This document shows, one piece after another, positions 16,161 through 25,038 of a stretch of DNA of 53,233 bases. Position 1 is the first letter of the stretch, and every line of letters begins with the position of its first letter. The translations under genes and the position numbers were made by a program. The stretch is from the NCBI GenBank assembly GCA_017883185.1, contig JADGOB010000011.1, positions 1 through 53,233 on the forward strand, in the 5' to 3' direction. The notes under the pieces were generated by a model, which was not told the origin of the DNA, did no database searches, and was given only the letters and a program-made list of their open reading frames with translations. This stretch comes from Acidobacteriota bacterium (GTDB taxonomy: Bacteria; Acidobacteriota; Vicinamibacteria; Vicinamibacterales; Fen-181).

Positions 16161-17087
16161 CTACCTGCCGGCCCGGAAGTAGGGGGCCCCATTGCGCAGG
16201 TGCGTCCGCCACTCGTTGGCGGCGGTGAACACCCGGTCGATCGTCGGGCCGTCGTGCAGACCCTGTCGCAAGGCCTGAAGCACCGCGATCAACTCGTCGA
16301 GCGCCGAACCGATCTCGTCGGCGTTGGTGGCGCAGATGTCGCGCCAGATGTCCGCGGGGCTCGCGGCCAGGCGCGTCGTGTCCACCAACCCGCGACCAGC
16401 CAGTTCCAGCCCCCCCTCTCCCGCACCTTCTCCAACCACCGACATCAGGGCGGACGCGGTCAACTGGGGCAACTGGCTGAGGAACGCCACCAACCGGTCG
16501 TGCGCGGCGGCTGACGGCAGTGTCACCGGCTTCGCACCCAGGCCCTGCACGAAGGCAGACAGGCGGCCAACCGTCTCAACCTGCTCACCCGCTCCCGCGA
16601 TGAACAGCCAGGGACGGCCGGTGAACAGATCGCGACGTGCCGCGTCGATGCCCCCGTGCGCCGCGCCGGCTAGCGGGTGGCCGCCGATGAACGCAAGACG
16701 CGCAGGAAGCGTCCGGGCCACCTCCACGATCGCGCGCTTCGTGCTCCCCACGTCGGTAACCACAGCGTCGGCGGCGATCCGTTCGGGCATGGTCGCCAGC
16801 AGGTCGAGGATCTGGCCGACGGGTGCGGCCAGGATGACCAGGTCGGCCTCCGAGATGATCATCAGATCTTCGGACGCCACATCGATGGCGTGGCGGACCA
16901 TCGCTTTCTCGAGGACAACGTTTCGATCGACGCCGATCACGAGCGCCTGCGGCCAAGCCTCGCGGACCGCGAGCGCAATCGACCCGCCGATCAGGCCGAG
17001 GCCCACCACCGCGATTCGCTCGAAGATCGGCGCCGCGCCGGTTGCGCCCTCAGGCACCATGGGAAGCATGCGTGACGAGTCGGTCAT
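16161..17087 (-). CDS. tyrA: Prephenate dehydrogenase (tyrosine branch)
   Basis: Oxidative decarboxylation of prephenate (or arogenate) for tyrosine synthesis. The dinucleotide-binding motif VGLGLIGGSIAL (about residues 28-39) is followed by IGVDRN, where an Asp after the second strand favours NAD. VTDVGSTKRAIVEVA and FIGGHPLAGAAHGG are the family signatures, and AGRGLVDTTRLA lies in the C-terminal helical domain. No ACT domain follows (308 aa), so allosteric control must act elsewhere. It is the last gene of the aro/trp operon, 88 bases after the DAHP synthase gene. Confidence 0.93.
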   Translation of the reverse strand: MTDSSRMLPMVPEGATGAAPIFERIAVVGLGLIGGSIALAVREAWPQALVIGVDRNVVLEKAMVRHAIDVASEDLMIISEADLVILAAPVGQILDLLATMPERIAADAVVTDVGSTKRAIVEVARTLPARLAFIGGHPLAGAAHGGIDAARRDLFTGRPWLFIAGAGEQVETVGRLSAFVQGLGAKPVTLPSAAAHDRLVAFLSQLPQLTASALMSVVGEGAGEGGLELAGRGLVDTTRLAASPADIWRDICATNADEIGSALDELIAVLQALRQGLHDGPTIDRVFTAANEWRTHLRNGAPYFRAGR

Positions 17088-17097
17088 AGACGTGTCG

Positions 17098-17162
17098 CGT
17101 TCGCTGTCTGCTGTCTGCTGCCCGCTGCCTGCTGTCTGCTGCCCGCTGTTCGCGGTCCGCTG
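17098..17162. repeat. Tandem CTGCTGTCTGCTGCCCG-type repeats
   Basis: Two and a half copies of a roughly 20-base unit (TGCTGTCTGCTGCCCGCTGC) fill the gap between the DAHP synthase gene and tyrA. No gene is seen here. In RNA this could weaken read-through or have no effect. Confidence 0.6.
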
Positions 17163-17175
17163 CGGGCTCTCTGCC

Positions 17176-18225
17176 CTATCTTGCCCACCCGCGGCGAGTC
17201 ACCGGCTCCACGCAGATGCTACGGCCAATCGCTGGAGCGATGATCCGCAGTTCGGCCATCAGGCGATCGAACTGCGCAGGGAACAGCGATTGCGCGCCGT
17301 CGCTGAGCGCGTGATCCGGATCGCAGTGCACCTCGATGATGAGGCCGTCGGCGCCCGCCGCCACCGCCGCACGCGCCATCGGGGCCACCTTGTCGCGGCG
17401 CCCGGTGCCGTGGCTCGGGTCGGCAATGATCGGAAGGTGGCTCAGCTTCTTCACGACGGGAATCGCGGAGATGTCGAGCGTGTTCCTCGTGTAGTTCTCG
17501 AACGTCCGGATGCCGCGTTCGCAGAGGATCACGTCGGGGTTGCCGCCCGCCAGCACGTACTCGGCCGACAAGAGCCATTCCTCGATCGTTGCCGCGATGC
17601 CTCGCTTGAGCAGGATGGGCTTCCGCAGGTGGCCCAGTTCGCGGAGCAGCGTGAAGTTCTGCATGTTCCGGGCGCCGACCTGCATGACGTCGGAATAGCG
17701 GGCCAGCAGCTCGACCTGAGCCACATCCATCACTTCGGAAACGACCTTGAGGTTCTGCTCGTCGGCCGCCCATCGGAGCAGCCGAAGGCCCTCTTCTCCG
17801 AGCCCCTGGAAGCTGTACGGAGAGCTGCGCGGCTTGAAAGCGCCACCCCTGAGGATCTTGGCGCCCGCCCGCTTCACCGCGGCCGCCGCCGCCCGCACCT
17901 GGGCCTCGGATTCGACCGCGCAGGGGCCCGCCATCACCACGACCTCGTCGCCGCCAATCCGCACGTCGCCAATCGTGACCACGGTGCCTTCGGGCCGGAA
18001 GCTCCGGCTCGCCAGCTTGTAGGGCTCGGTAATACGGACGACCTCGCGCACGCCGTCGAGCAACTCGATGAGCGCCGGCTCTGCGCGCTCGCTGCCGCCG
18101 ACGGCGCCGAGGATGACACGCGCGGCACCGGTCGAACGGTGGACGTCGAAGCCCATCGCGACCAACTGCCCGACCACCTGTTCGACCTGGGCGTCGGTTG
18201 CGCCCTCCGCCATTACGACAACCAC
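17176..18225 (-). CDS. aroF: 3-deoxy-7-phosphoheptulonate (DAHP) synthase, type I-beta
   Basis: First committed step of the shikimate pathway: condensation of PEP and erythrose 4-phosphate. The 349-residue protein has a ferredoxin-like N-terminal regulatory domain (about 1-75, VVVVMAEGATDAQVEQVV) and a TIM-barrel. The barrel shows MAGPCAVESEAQ, KILRGGAFKPRSSPYSFQG, VMQVGARNMQNF, KPILLKRG and IADPSHGTGRRD. This is the Thermotoga-like I-beta class, whose N-terminal domain binds aromatic amino acids. GTG 18225 is fixed by AGGAGG five bases upstream. It sits between chorismate mutase and tyrA. Confidence 0.93.
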   Translation of the reverse strand: MVVVMAEGATDAQVEQVVGQLVAMGFDVHRSTGAARVILGAVGGSERAEPALIELLDGVREVVRITEPYKLASRSFRPEGTVVTIGDVRIGGDEVVVMAGPCAVESEAQVRAAAAAVKRAGAKILRGGAFKPRSSPYSFQGLGEEGLRLLRWAADEQNLKVVSEVMDVAQVELLARYSDVMQVGARNMQNFTLLRELGHLRKPILLKRGIAATIEEWLLSAEYVLAGGNPDVILCERGIRTFENYTRNTLDISAIPVVKKLSHLPIIADPSHGTGRRDKVAPMARAAVAAGADGLIIEVHCDPDHALSDGAQSLFPAQFDRLMAELRIIAPAIGRSICVEPVTRRGWAR

Positions 18226-18251
18226 GCTCCCCTCCTTCGACTGCGGCCCAC

Positions 18252-18527
18252 TTAGCGCACCGCCTTCAGTTCCAGCCCTCGAGCCTCGTCGATGATGCGC
18301 TCGAACAGCCGCGCGATCGCCTCCGGCCCGAGCGGCCCGCCGCCGGCGACAGACGCCGCCCGGACGCGGCGAAGCACCTCCGCTTCGCGCTCGGGCTGAT
18401 ACATGGGCAACTCCATGGTCTTCTTGGTCTGCCCGATCTGAAGCGCACACCTCGCCCGCTCGTTCAACAGCCGCACGATCTGCTCGTCGAGCTCATCGAT
18501 CCGCTGCCTGAGACTCTCGAGCGTCAC
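18252..18527 (-). CDS. Chorismate mutase, AroQ class (91 aa)
   Basis: Converts chorismate to prephenate. The all-helical AroQ fold is evident: LRQRIDELDEQIVRLLNERA at the start, the conserved IGQTKK, then PMYQPEREAEVLRRV, and IARLFERIIDEAR at the end, which carry the usual active-site Arg, Lys, Arg and Glu positions. The start is GTG 18527, overlapping the trpA stop as GTGA. With aroF and tyrA it forms the tyrosine-directed end of the operon. Confidence 0.9.
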   Translation of the reverse strand: MTLESLRQRIDELDEQIVRLLNERARCALQIGQTKKTMELPMYQPEREAEVLRRVRAASVAGGGPLGPEAIARLFERIIDEARGLELKAVR

Positions 18528-19342
18528 AGCTGTCCCGTTGTAGCGGTGCCGCTGCCCGCCCCTTTCAGCCATCGCACATACTGCTCAACCCGCTCCACAA
18601 GGTCCGGCGAATCCGCCGCCTCCGCGATGACACTCACCAGCGCGCTCCCGACGACGGCCGCGTCGGCCCAGGCGCCGACCTGCTGGATGTGCTCCGGTCG
18701 CGACAGGCCGAATCCGAGCGCGACGGGCAGCGTCGTGCGGACCCGAATCCGCGCGACAAGCTCCCTTGCGCCTTCCGGCAGCGTATCACGCGCACCGGTG
18801 ACGCCAAGGCGCGAGATCGCGTAGAGGAACCCCCGGCCGAGCGCCGCCGCCCGTCCAATCCGTTCATCGGTCGTCGTCGGGCTCAGCAGGAAGATCATGT
18901 CGATCGCGGCCGTTGTGAGCGTGGCCCTGAACGCGTCGGCCTCCTCGACCGGCAGGTCGAGCACCAGCACGCCGTCCACGCCGGCGGCCGCGGCGCGACG
19001 GGCAAACGCGCGCTCGCCCATCGCGACCAGCGGGTTCACGTAGGTGAACAGCACGATGGGTGCCCGGATGCCAGGACGAATCCGTTCGATCAGAACGAGC
19101 GTCGAGGTCAGCGTTCCGCCCGCGGCGCGCGCCCGCTCGGCGGCCCGTTCGATGACCGGCCCATCCGCCACCGGGTCGGAGAACGGCACGCCGACCTCGA
19201 GCACGTCCGCGCCGGCACGATCCAACGCCTGAAGCACCGAGGCGGATCGATCGAGGTCGGGATCCCCAGCCGTCACGTAGGTGATCAGTCCCGTCCGGCG
19301 GCGTGCACGCAAAGCGGCAAATGTGTCGTCAAGACGCGACAT
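18524..19342 (-). CDS. trpA: Tryptophan synthase alpha chain
   Basis: Cleaves indole-3-glycerol phosphate to indole, which is channelled to TrpB. It shows the family's YVTAGDPD (about residues 23-30) and the catalytic Glu in [17 protein letters not shown] (about 45-62), then TYVNPL and [15 protein letters not shown]. The phosphate-binding [10 protein letters not shown] and VVGSAL are near the end. ATG 19342 lies within the trpFB 3' end (14-base overlap) and suits the family N-terminus. Length 272 aa is normal. Confidence 0.96.
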   Translation of the reverse strand: MSRLDDTFAALRARRRTGLITYVTAGDPDLDRSASVLQALDRAGADVLEVGVPFSDPVADGPVIERAAERARAAGGTLTSTLVLIERIRPGIRAPIVLFTYVNPLVAMGERAFARRAAAAGVDGVLVLDLPVEEADAFRATLTTAAIDMIFLLSPTTTDERIGRAAALGRGFLYAISRLGVTGARDTLPEGARELVARIRVRTTLPVALGFGLSRPEHIQQVGAWADAAVVGSALVSVIAEAADSPDLVERVEQYVRWLKGAGSGTATTGQL

Positions 19343-21170
19343 CGCCCTCACTCTCCATCATCGTCTCCAGGTCCTTGTCGCCACGGCCGGACAGATTCAC
19401 CAGCACGACACCGCTCGGGCCCAGGTCCTGCGCCACCCGGCGGGCTGCCGCCACCGCGTGAGCCGACTCGAGCGCCGGGATGATCCCCTCGAGCCGCGCC
19501 AGGTCCCGAAACGCCGTCCGCGCATCGTCGTCACTCGCGAGGGTGTACTCCGTTCGCCCCTGGTCGCGCAGCCACGCGTGCTCGGGGCCGACGGCCGCGT
19601 AATCCATGCCGGCCGAGACCGAGTGCGTGGCCTCGATGTTGCCGTTCGCGTCCTGCAGGATGTAGGTGCGCGTGCCCTGGAGCACCCCAGCGCTGCCGCC
19701 GGCAAAACGCGCGGCGTGCCGCCCAGGGACCAGGCCTTCTCCACCCGCTTCAACGCCAACCAGCCGGACCGAGGAATCGTCCAGGAACGCGTCGAAGATG
19801 CCGATGGCGTTGCTGCCGCCGCCCACGCAGGCGACGACCGTGTCGGGCAACCGGCCTGCCTGCGCGAGGATCTGCCGCCTGGCCTCCAGACCGATGACCG
19901 ACTGGAACTCGCGAACCATCAACGGGTATGGATGCGGTCCCAACACCGAACCGAGCAGGTAGTAGGTGTCCTGGACGTTGGCCACCCAGTCGCGCATCGC
20001 CTCGTTGATCGCGTCCTTCAGCGTGCGCGATCCGCCGTCGACGCGCCGGATGCGAGCGCCCAACAACTCCATCCGCGCGACGTTCGGGGCCTGGCGGACC
20101 ATGTCCTTGGCGCCCATGTACACCTCGCACCGGAGGCCGAGCAACGCGCACGCAGTGGCCGTGGCCACGCCGTGCTGCCCTGCCCCCGTTTCGGCGATGA
20201 CCCGCGACTTCCCCATCCGCTGCGCGAGCAGGGCCTGCCCCAGCGCGTTATTGATCTTGTGCGCGCCGGTGTGCGCCAGGTCTTCGCGCTTCAGAAAGAT
20301 CCGTGCGCCACCGGAAAAGGGGGCTGCCCCCATTTTCGTCAGGCGGACGGTTTCGGTCAGCGGTGTCGGACGGCCCACGTAGTGCGCCAGCAGTTCGGCG
20401 AGCGCCACGGCAAACGCGGGGTCGGCTCTTGCCTCGAGGTAGGCCTCTTCCAGCACTTCCACGGGTGCGACGAGGGTCTCGGGCACGAACCTGCCGCCGA
20501 ACGCCCCGAAGTAGCCACGCGCGTCCGGGTCGCGGCGGCCGAACGCCGGCAGCAATCCAGCCGCAGCGCCGCGGACTGCCCCGAAGAACCTGCGCATCTT
20601 CTGATGGTCCTTGACGCCCGGGGCCGACTCCACCCCCGACGACACATCGACACCGAACGGTTGCACCGCGCGAATCGCGTGCGCGACGTTTTCTGGCGTC
20701 AAGCCGCCGGCCAGCATGAGCGGCCTTCGCGCGGCCATCCTGGCCGCCATTCCCCAATCGACGATCGAACCGGTCCCCCCGCGACGCCCCGCATCCGCAG
20801 CATCCACGAGCAGGGTCACGGTTTCCGGCCAGGCGTCAAGCGCGCCGAGGCCCTGCTGATCGGCCCGCACCGCCTTGATGACGCGGACGCCGAGACGCGA
20901 GGCGTTGGCCGGCGTCTCCGCCCCGTGCAACTGGACGGCCGACAGGCCAACCTCCTTGACGAGGCGACGCATGTGTTCGACGGTGTCGTCCACGAACACG
21001 CCGACGGCAGCGACGAACGGCGGCAGTCGCTCGACGATCCTGCGCGCGCGATCGGGTTCGATGAAGCGCGGGCTCCCCGGCCAGAAGACGAATCCGACCG
21101 CCGATGCGCCAAGCTCCACTGCGAGGCGAGCGTCCTCTTCCCGCGTGATTCCGCAAATCTTCACACACAT
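19329..21170 (-). CDS. trpFB: Fused phosphoribosylanthranilate isomerase-tryptophan synthase beta (TrpF-TrpB)
   Basis: One continuous frame of 613 codons. Residues 1-200 are TrpF: VKICGIT with the catalytic Cys, [17 protein letters not shown], and [10 protein letters not shown] with the catalytic Asp. Residues from about 215 are Trp[14 protein letters not shown], the PLP Lys in [20 protein letters not shown], and [10 protein letters not shown] for the phosphate. No stop or frameshift lies between. Fusion would give a bifunctional enzyme at the first and last steps around TrpC and TrpA. The segment just before KRED carries about 7-8 extra residues (KMGAAPFSG) encoded by a palindromic repeat. 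Start by TGATG overlap with trpC. Confidence 0.93.
   Translation of the reverse strand: MCVKICGITREEDARLAVELGASAVGFVFWPGSPRFIEPDRARRIVERLPPFVAAVGVFVDDTVEHMRRLVKEVGLSAVQLHGAETPANASRLGVRVIKAVRADQQGLGALDAWPETVTLLVDAADAGRRGGTGSIVDWGMAARMAARRPLMLAGGLTPENVAHAIRAVQPFGVDVSSGVESAPGVKDHQKMRRFFGAVRGAAAGLLPAFGRRDPDARGYFGAFGGRFVPETLVAPVEVLEEAYLEARADPAFAVALAELLAHYVGRPTPLTETVRLTKMGAAPFSGGARIFLKREDLAHTGAHKINNALGQALLAQRMGKSRVIAETGAGQHGVATATACALLGLRCEVYMGAKDMVRQAPNVARMELLGARIRRVDGGSRTLKDAINEAMRDWVANVQDTYYLLGSVLGPHPYPLMVREFQSVIGLEARRQILAQAGRLPDTVVACVGGGSNAIGIFDAFLDDSSVRLVGVEAGGEGLVPGRHAARFAGGSAGVLQGTRTYILQDANGNIEATHSVSAGMDYAAVGPEHAWLRDQGRTEYTLASDDDARTAFRDLARLEGIIPALESAHAVAAARRVAQDLGPSGVVLVNLSGRGDKDLETMMESEGDVAS
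20314..20337. repeat. Palindromic repeat within trpFB
   Basis: Arms GAAAA-GGGGGC and GCCCCC-ATTTTC around a single T form a near-perfect 24-base palindrome. It lies in frame within the TrpB part and encodes the extra residues KMGAAPFS. The sequence style matches the AAAATGGGG/CCCCATTTT palindromes common in such genomes. Confidence 0.6.
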
Positions 21171-21964
21171 CACAGCAATTCACCCAGGGCCTGGCCGGGA
21201 TCGGGCGACGACACCAGCCGTTCACCCACCAGGAACGCGTCGTACCCCGCGTCGCGGAGACGCCGCAGGTCGTCGCGATGGCGCAGACCGCTCTCGGCCA
21301 CCGCCACCACGTGATCGGGTATCTGCCCAATCATCTCCAGCGAGGCGGCCGGGTTGACCTCGAGCGTTCTCAGGTTCCGGTTGTTCACGCCGATCAGTCG
21401 CGGCCCCATGTCGATTGCGACCTCCAACTCATCGCGATCGTGAACTTCGACGAGCACGGCAAGACCCAGCGCGGTCGCCCGGTCGTGGAGCGCGCGAAGC
21501 ATGGCCGGCTCGAGCGCGGCCACGATCAGCAGCACCGCGTCGGCACCCGCCGCGCAAGCTTCGACCAGCTGATACTCATCGATCACAAAGTCCTTCCGCA
21601 GCAACGGCAGGCCGACGCGGGACCGCACGGACCGCAGGTCCTCCAGCGAGCCGTCGAAGAAGGTCGGCTCCGTCAGCACCGAGACCGCGGCCGCTCCGTG
21701 CGCCTCGTACCGTTCGGCAATCGCGCCCGCGTCGTAGTCGGCGCGCAGCACCCCGCGGCTCGGCGAACGCCGCTTGCACTCGGCGATCACGTTCAGCCCC
21801 GACGGACGCGAGAGCCGCTCGACGAAGCGGTCGCCTTCCGGACATCGCCTGTCGGCTGCCGCCGCCATCAGGTCCAGAGGCTCGCGCGCACGCCGGAGTT
21901 CCACCGTCCGGCGGGTCGCCGCCACGATCGCGCCGAGCAGGTCCGGGCCGACGGCTCGCGTCAT
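21170..21964 (-). CDS. trpC: Indole-3-glycerol phosphate synthase
   Basis: Ring closure step of tryptophan synthesis. The barrel signatures are [13 protein letters not shown] (about residues 59-71, catalytic Lys), [24 protein letters not shown] (catalytic Lys), LIGVNNRNL and [10 protein letters not shown]. Length 264 aa is normal for a monofunctional TrpC. Both ends overlap neighbours (ATGA with trpD, TGATG with trpFB), so translation is coupled. Confidence 0.96.
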   Translation of the reverse strand: MTRAVGPDLLGAIVAATRRTVELRRAREPLDLMAAAADRRCPEGDRFVERLSRPSGLNVIAECKRRSPSRGVLRADYDAGAIAERYEAHGAAAVSVLTEPTFFDGSLEDLRSVRSRVGLPLLRKDFVIDEYQLVEACAAGADAVLLIVAALEPAMLRALHDRATALGLAVLVEVHDRDELEVAIDMGPRLIGVNNRNLRTLEVNPAASLEMIGQIPDHVVAVAESGLRHRDDLRRLRDAGYDAFLVGERLVSSPDPGQALGELL

Positions 21965-22980
21965 GACCAGGCACCCGCGGACAATGCCACCATCTTCGCC
22001 AGCACGCCCGACGCGCGCCCGCTGTCGATGGCGTCAGCCGCCATCGCGATTCCTTCCCTCACCGTCGGCGCCGCCCCGGCCACCAGCAGCGCCGCCCCGG
22101 CGTTGAGCAACACGACGTCGCGCGGCGCGCCTGGAGTTCCGGCCAACACCGTCCGCGCGGTCTCCGCGTTGGCGGCCGCATCGCCGCCGCGAATCGACTC
22201 GGGAGCGGCCCGCGGCAGCCCGTAATCGGCCGGGTGTACATAGAACGTGTTCACCGTTTTGTGGCGGCACTCGGACACCTTCGTGTACCCCACAGTAGAG
22301 ATCTCGTCGAGGCCGTCGGCGCCATGAACGACCCACGCCCGCTCGGAACCGAGCAGCAACAGCGACCGCGCGATCAGCTCGGTCAGCTCGGGCCGCGGCA
22401 CGCCGACGAGCTGGCGCCGCGGCCGCACGGGATTGGTGAGCGGACCGAGCAGGTTGAAGGCGGTGCGGAGGCCGAGCGCGCGACGCACCGGCGCCGCGTG
22501 CCGCATCGACGGATGGAAGATCGGAGCGAACAGGAACGCCATCCCGGCCTCGTCGAGCATCCGCTCCACGCACCTGGGGGGGACAGCCGCCGGCACGCCG
22601 AGCGCCTCGAACAGGTCGGCGCTTCCACACCGACTCGACACGGATCGATTGCCGTGCTTCGCCACGCGCGCGCCGCACGCGGCGACGACGAGAGAGGCGA
22701 CCGAGGAGATGTTGAACGTGCCCGCGCGGTCGCCGCCCGTCCCGCACAAGTCCACCGCATCGTCGTATGTCTTCGACAACTGCACGGCCCTTTCGCGCAT
22801 CGTCCTCGCGAGGCCGACGATCTCAGCCGGGCGCTCGCCCTTCATCGCGAGCCCCATGAGCAGTCCGGCCATGGCCGGCTCGCTGACCGTGCCGTCCATG
22901 ATCTCGGCCATCGCGGCCGATGCCTCGTCGGCCGAGAGGTCCTCGCGTCGCGCCAGCTTCTCGAGCAGTTCGTGGAACAT
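21961..22980 (-). CDS. trpD: Anthranilate phosphoribosyltransferase
   Basis: Adds phosphoribosyl from PRPP to anthranilate. The glycine-rich PRPP site DLCGTGGDRAGTFNIS (about residues 78-93) is followed by KHGNRSVSSRCGSAD and FLFAPIFHPSMR, all family marks. FNLLGPLTNP follows. ATG 22980 gives the standard N-terminus (FHELLEKLARREDLSADEA) and 339 residues. It begins 5 bases after the trpG stop. Confidence 0.96.
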   Translation of the reverse strand: MFHELLEKLARREDLSADEASAAMAEIMDGTVSEPAMAGLLMGLAMKGERPAEIVGLARTMRERAVQLSKTYDDAVDLCGTGGDRAGTFNISSVASLVVAACGARVAKHGNRSVSSRCGSADLFEALGVPAAVPPRCVERMLDEAGMAFLFAPIFHPSMRHAAPVRRALGLRTAFNLLGPLTNPVRPRRQLVGVPRPELTELIARSLLLLGSERAWVVHGADGLDEISTVGYTKVSECRHKTVNTFYVHPADYGLPRAAPESIRGGDAAANAETARTVLAGTPGAPRDVVLLNAGAALLVAGAAPTVREGIAMAADAIDSGRASGVLAKMVALSAGAWS

Positions 22981-22985
22981 GCGCG

Positions 22986-23555
22986 TCAGCCCTGCAGGAA
23001 GTTCCGGAGGATCTGGTGGCCCGGGCCGGTCAGGATCGACTCGGGATGAAACTGGACGCCGAAAACCGGCCATTCCCGGTGCCGCAGCCCCATCACGATC
23101 GCATCGTCCCGCGTCCTGGCCGTCACGACGAGTTCGGACGGCCAGGCCTCCTCAGACACCACCAGCGAGTGATACCGGGCCGCCTCGAATGGCGACGCGA
23201 CGCCGGCGAAGATGCCGCGGGCGTCGTGCTCAACCAGCGAGGTCTTGCCGTGCACCGGCTTCGGCGCGCGGACGATGGCGCCGCCGAAGGCCAGGCCAAT
23301 CGCCTGGTGCCCGAGACAGACACCCAGCACCGGCGTCGTGCGGCCAAAGCACCGGATGGCCTCGACGATGAGGCCCGCATCGGCCGGGTGCCCCGGGCCG
23401 GGAGACACCACGATGCGGTCGGGCGCCGCGTCGGCCACCCCGCCGAGCGTCACCTGGTCGTTGCGCCGCACCAGCACCTCGGCACCCAGTTCTCCAAGGT
23501 ACTGAACCAGGTTAAAGGTGAAGGAATCGTAGTTGTCGATGACGAGGACGCGCAT
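22986..23555 (-). CDS. trpG: Anthranilate synthase glutaminase subunit
   Basis: Class I glutamine amidotransferase, 189 aa, supplying ammonia to TrpE. It opens VLVIDNYDSFTFNLVQYLGE, has the nucleophile Cys in GVCLGHQAIG (about residue 79), and ends with the His-Glu pair in VQFHPESILT. The order trpE-trpG is tight (4 bases between). The same subunit could also serve para-aminobenzoate synthesis, which cannot be judged here. Confidence 0.95.
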   Translation of the reverse strand: MRVLVIDNYDSFTFNLVQYLGELGAEVLVRRNDQVTLGGVADAAPDRIVVSPGPGHPADAGLIVEAIRCFGRTTPVLGVCLGHQAIGLAFGGAIVRAPKPVHGKTSLVEHDARGIFAGVASPFEAARYHSLVVSEEAWPSELVVTARTRDDAIVMGLRHREWPVFGVQFHPESILTGPGHQILRNFLQG

Positions 23556-23559
23556 AGGC

Positions 23560-25038
23560 TCACAACCCTTCCGACGCCAGCTCGAGCGCTCGCATCAATG
23601 CCTCGGCCTTGTCGCACGTCTCGTCGAACTCGGCCGCAGGGACCGAGTCCATCACGATACCGGCGCCCGCCTGCACGCGCGCCCTCGTCCCGGTCATGAC
23701 AATCGTGCGGATGGCGATACAGAAGTCGAGGTTTCCCGCGAAGTCGAGATATCCGACCGCGCCGGCGTAGATGCCGCGGCGGTCTGGCTCGAGCTCGGCG
23801 ATGATCTCAATCGCCCGGATCTTCGGCGCGCCGGAGACGGTGCCGGCCGGGAAGCACGAGACGAGCGCGTCCAGCCGGTCGCACTCCTTCGCAAGTCTCC
23901 CCTCGACCACCGACACCAGGTGCATCACGTGCGAATACCGCTCGAGGCCCATGAACTGCGGGACGCGAACCGTGCCGTACTCGGCGACCCGTCCCACGTC
24001 GTTCCGGCCAAGATCGACGAGCATCACGTGCTCGGCCCGTTCCTTCTCGCTCGCCTTCAGTTCCTCGGCGAGCCGGACGTCCTCGGCGTCGTTGTGCCCG
24101 CGGGGCCGCGTCCCGGCGATCGGGTGCGTCTCCACGCGGTCCCCCTCGACGCGCACGAGCATCTCGGGCGACGATCCGACAATCGAGCGTTTCCCCATCC
24201 GCACGAAGAACATGTACGGCGACGGGTTGACGTGCCTCAGGGCGCGGTAGACCGTAAACGGATCCACCTCGACATCCGCCTCGAAGCGCTGTGACAGCAC
24301 CACCTGGTAGATGTCGCCCGCGGCGATGTGCTCCTGACCGATTCGTACCGCCGCTTCGAACTGCTCCCGCGTGATGTTCGACCGCACGGTCAGCGGCGCG
24401 CCCGGCCGGCTGATCGGCTGCGAGAGGCTCGCCTGCAGTTCGCGTTCGAGGAACCCGATCTTGGCGCACGCGAACTGGTACAGCGACCCGAGGTCGTCGC
24501 CCGGCTGGACGCGTGCGTTGGAGATGATCAGGATCCGGTGGCGCACATGGTCGAACGCCAGGACCGTGTCGAACATCATGAAGCCCGCGGCAGGCTCCGC
24601 CTCGTCTCCTCCTGCCGCGGCCTGGAGCGAGACCGGCTCGAACCACGCGGTGGTGTCGTACCCGAGGAAGCCGACAGCGCCGCCGGTGAACCTGGGCAGA
24701 TCGGGAACGACCGGCGACTTGAAGTCGGCCATCAGGCGACGGAGCGTCGGGATGAACGGTTCGGTGGTCTCGCTCGTCACGCCGGCGCGATCGATCGTTG
24801 TTCGACCGTCGAGATCCGCGCGCAACACGAGGAAGGGGTCTTTCCCCAGGAACGAATAGCGGCCGACGTGCTCGCCACCTTCCACGCTCTCGAGGAGGAA
24901 CGCGTAGTCCGAGTGCTCCGCGATCTTCAGGAACGCGGACACCGGAGTGAGCAAGTCGGCCATGATCTCCTTGCAGACCGGCACGAACGTGCCCTGCGTG
25001 GCCAGCGCGGAGAATTCAGCGAACGACGTGATCTTCAT
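23560..25038 (-). CDS. trpE: Anthranilate synthase component I
   Basis: Makes anthranilate from chorismate using ammonia from TrpG. The N-terminal FLLESVEGG contains the LLES motif that binds tryptophan for feedback inhibition, which argues for TrpE rather than PabB. Chorismate-binding signatures are GDIYQVVLSQRF, SPEMLVRVEGD, PIAGTRPRG, VDLGRNDVGRV, and PAGTVSGAPK. The start ATG 25038 overlaps the aroDE stop as ATGA. Length is 492 aa. Confidence 0.96.
   Translation of the reverse strand: MKITSFAEFSALATQGTFVPVCKEIMADLLTPVSAFLKIAEHSDYAFLLESVEGGEHVGRYSFLGKDPFLVLRADLDGRTTIDRAGVTSETTEPFIPTLRRLMADFKSPVVPDLPRFTGGAVGFLGYDTTAWFEPVSLQAAAGGDEAEPAAGFMMFDTVLAFDHVRHRILIISNARVQPGDDLGSLYQFACAKIGFLERELQASLSQPISRPGAPLTVRSNITREQFEAAVRIGQEHIAAGDIYQVVLSQRFEADVEVDPFTVYRALRHVNPSPYMFFVRMGKRSIVGSSPEMLVRVEGDRVETHPIAGTRPRGHNDAEDVRLAEELKASEKERAEHVMLVDLGRNDVGRVAEYGTVRVPQFMGLERYSHVMHLVSVVEGRLAKECDRLDALVSCFPAGTVSGAPKIRAIEIIAELEPDRRGIYAGAVGYLDFAGNLDFCIAIRTIVMTGTRARVQAGAGIVMDSVPAAEFDETCDKAEALMRALELASEGL

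Noticed and set aside
16054-16182. A 42-codon plus-strand frame ending FEDWLREVGAYLPARK
   Set aside because: It reads like protein at the end but has no ribosome site or promoter, overlaps the tyrA 3' end, and starts within a repeat-rich spacer.
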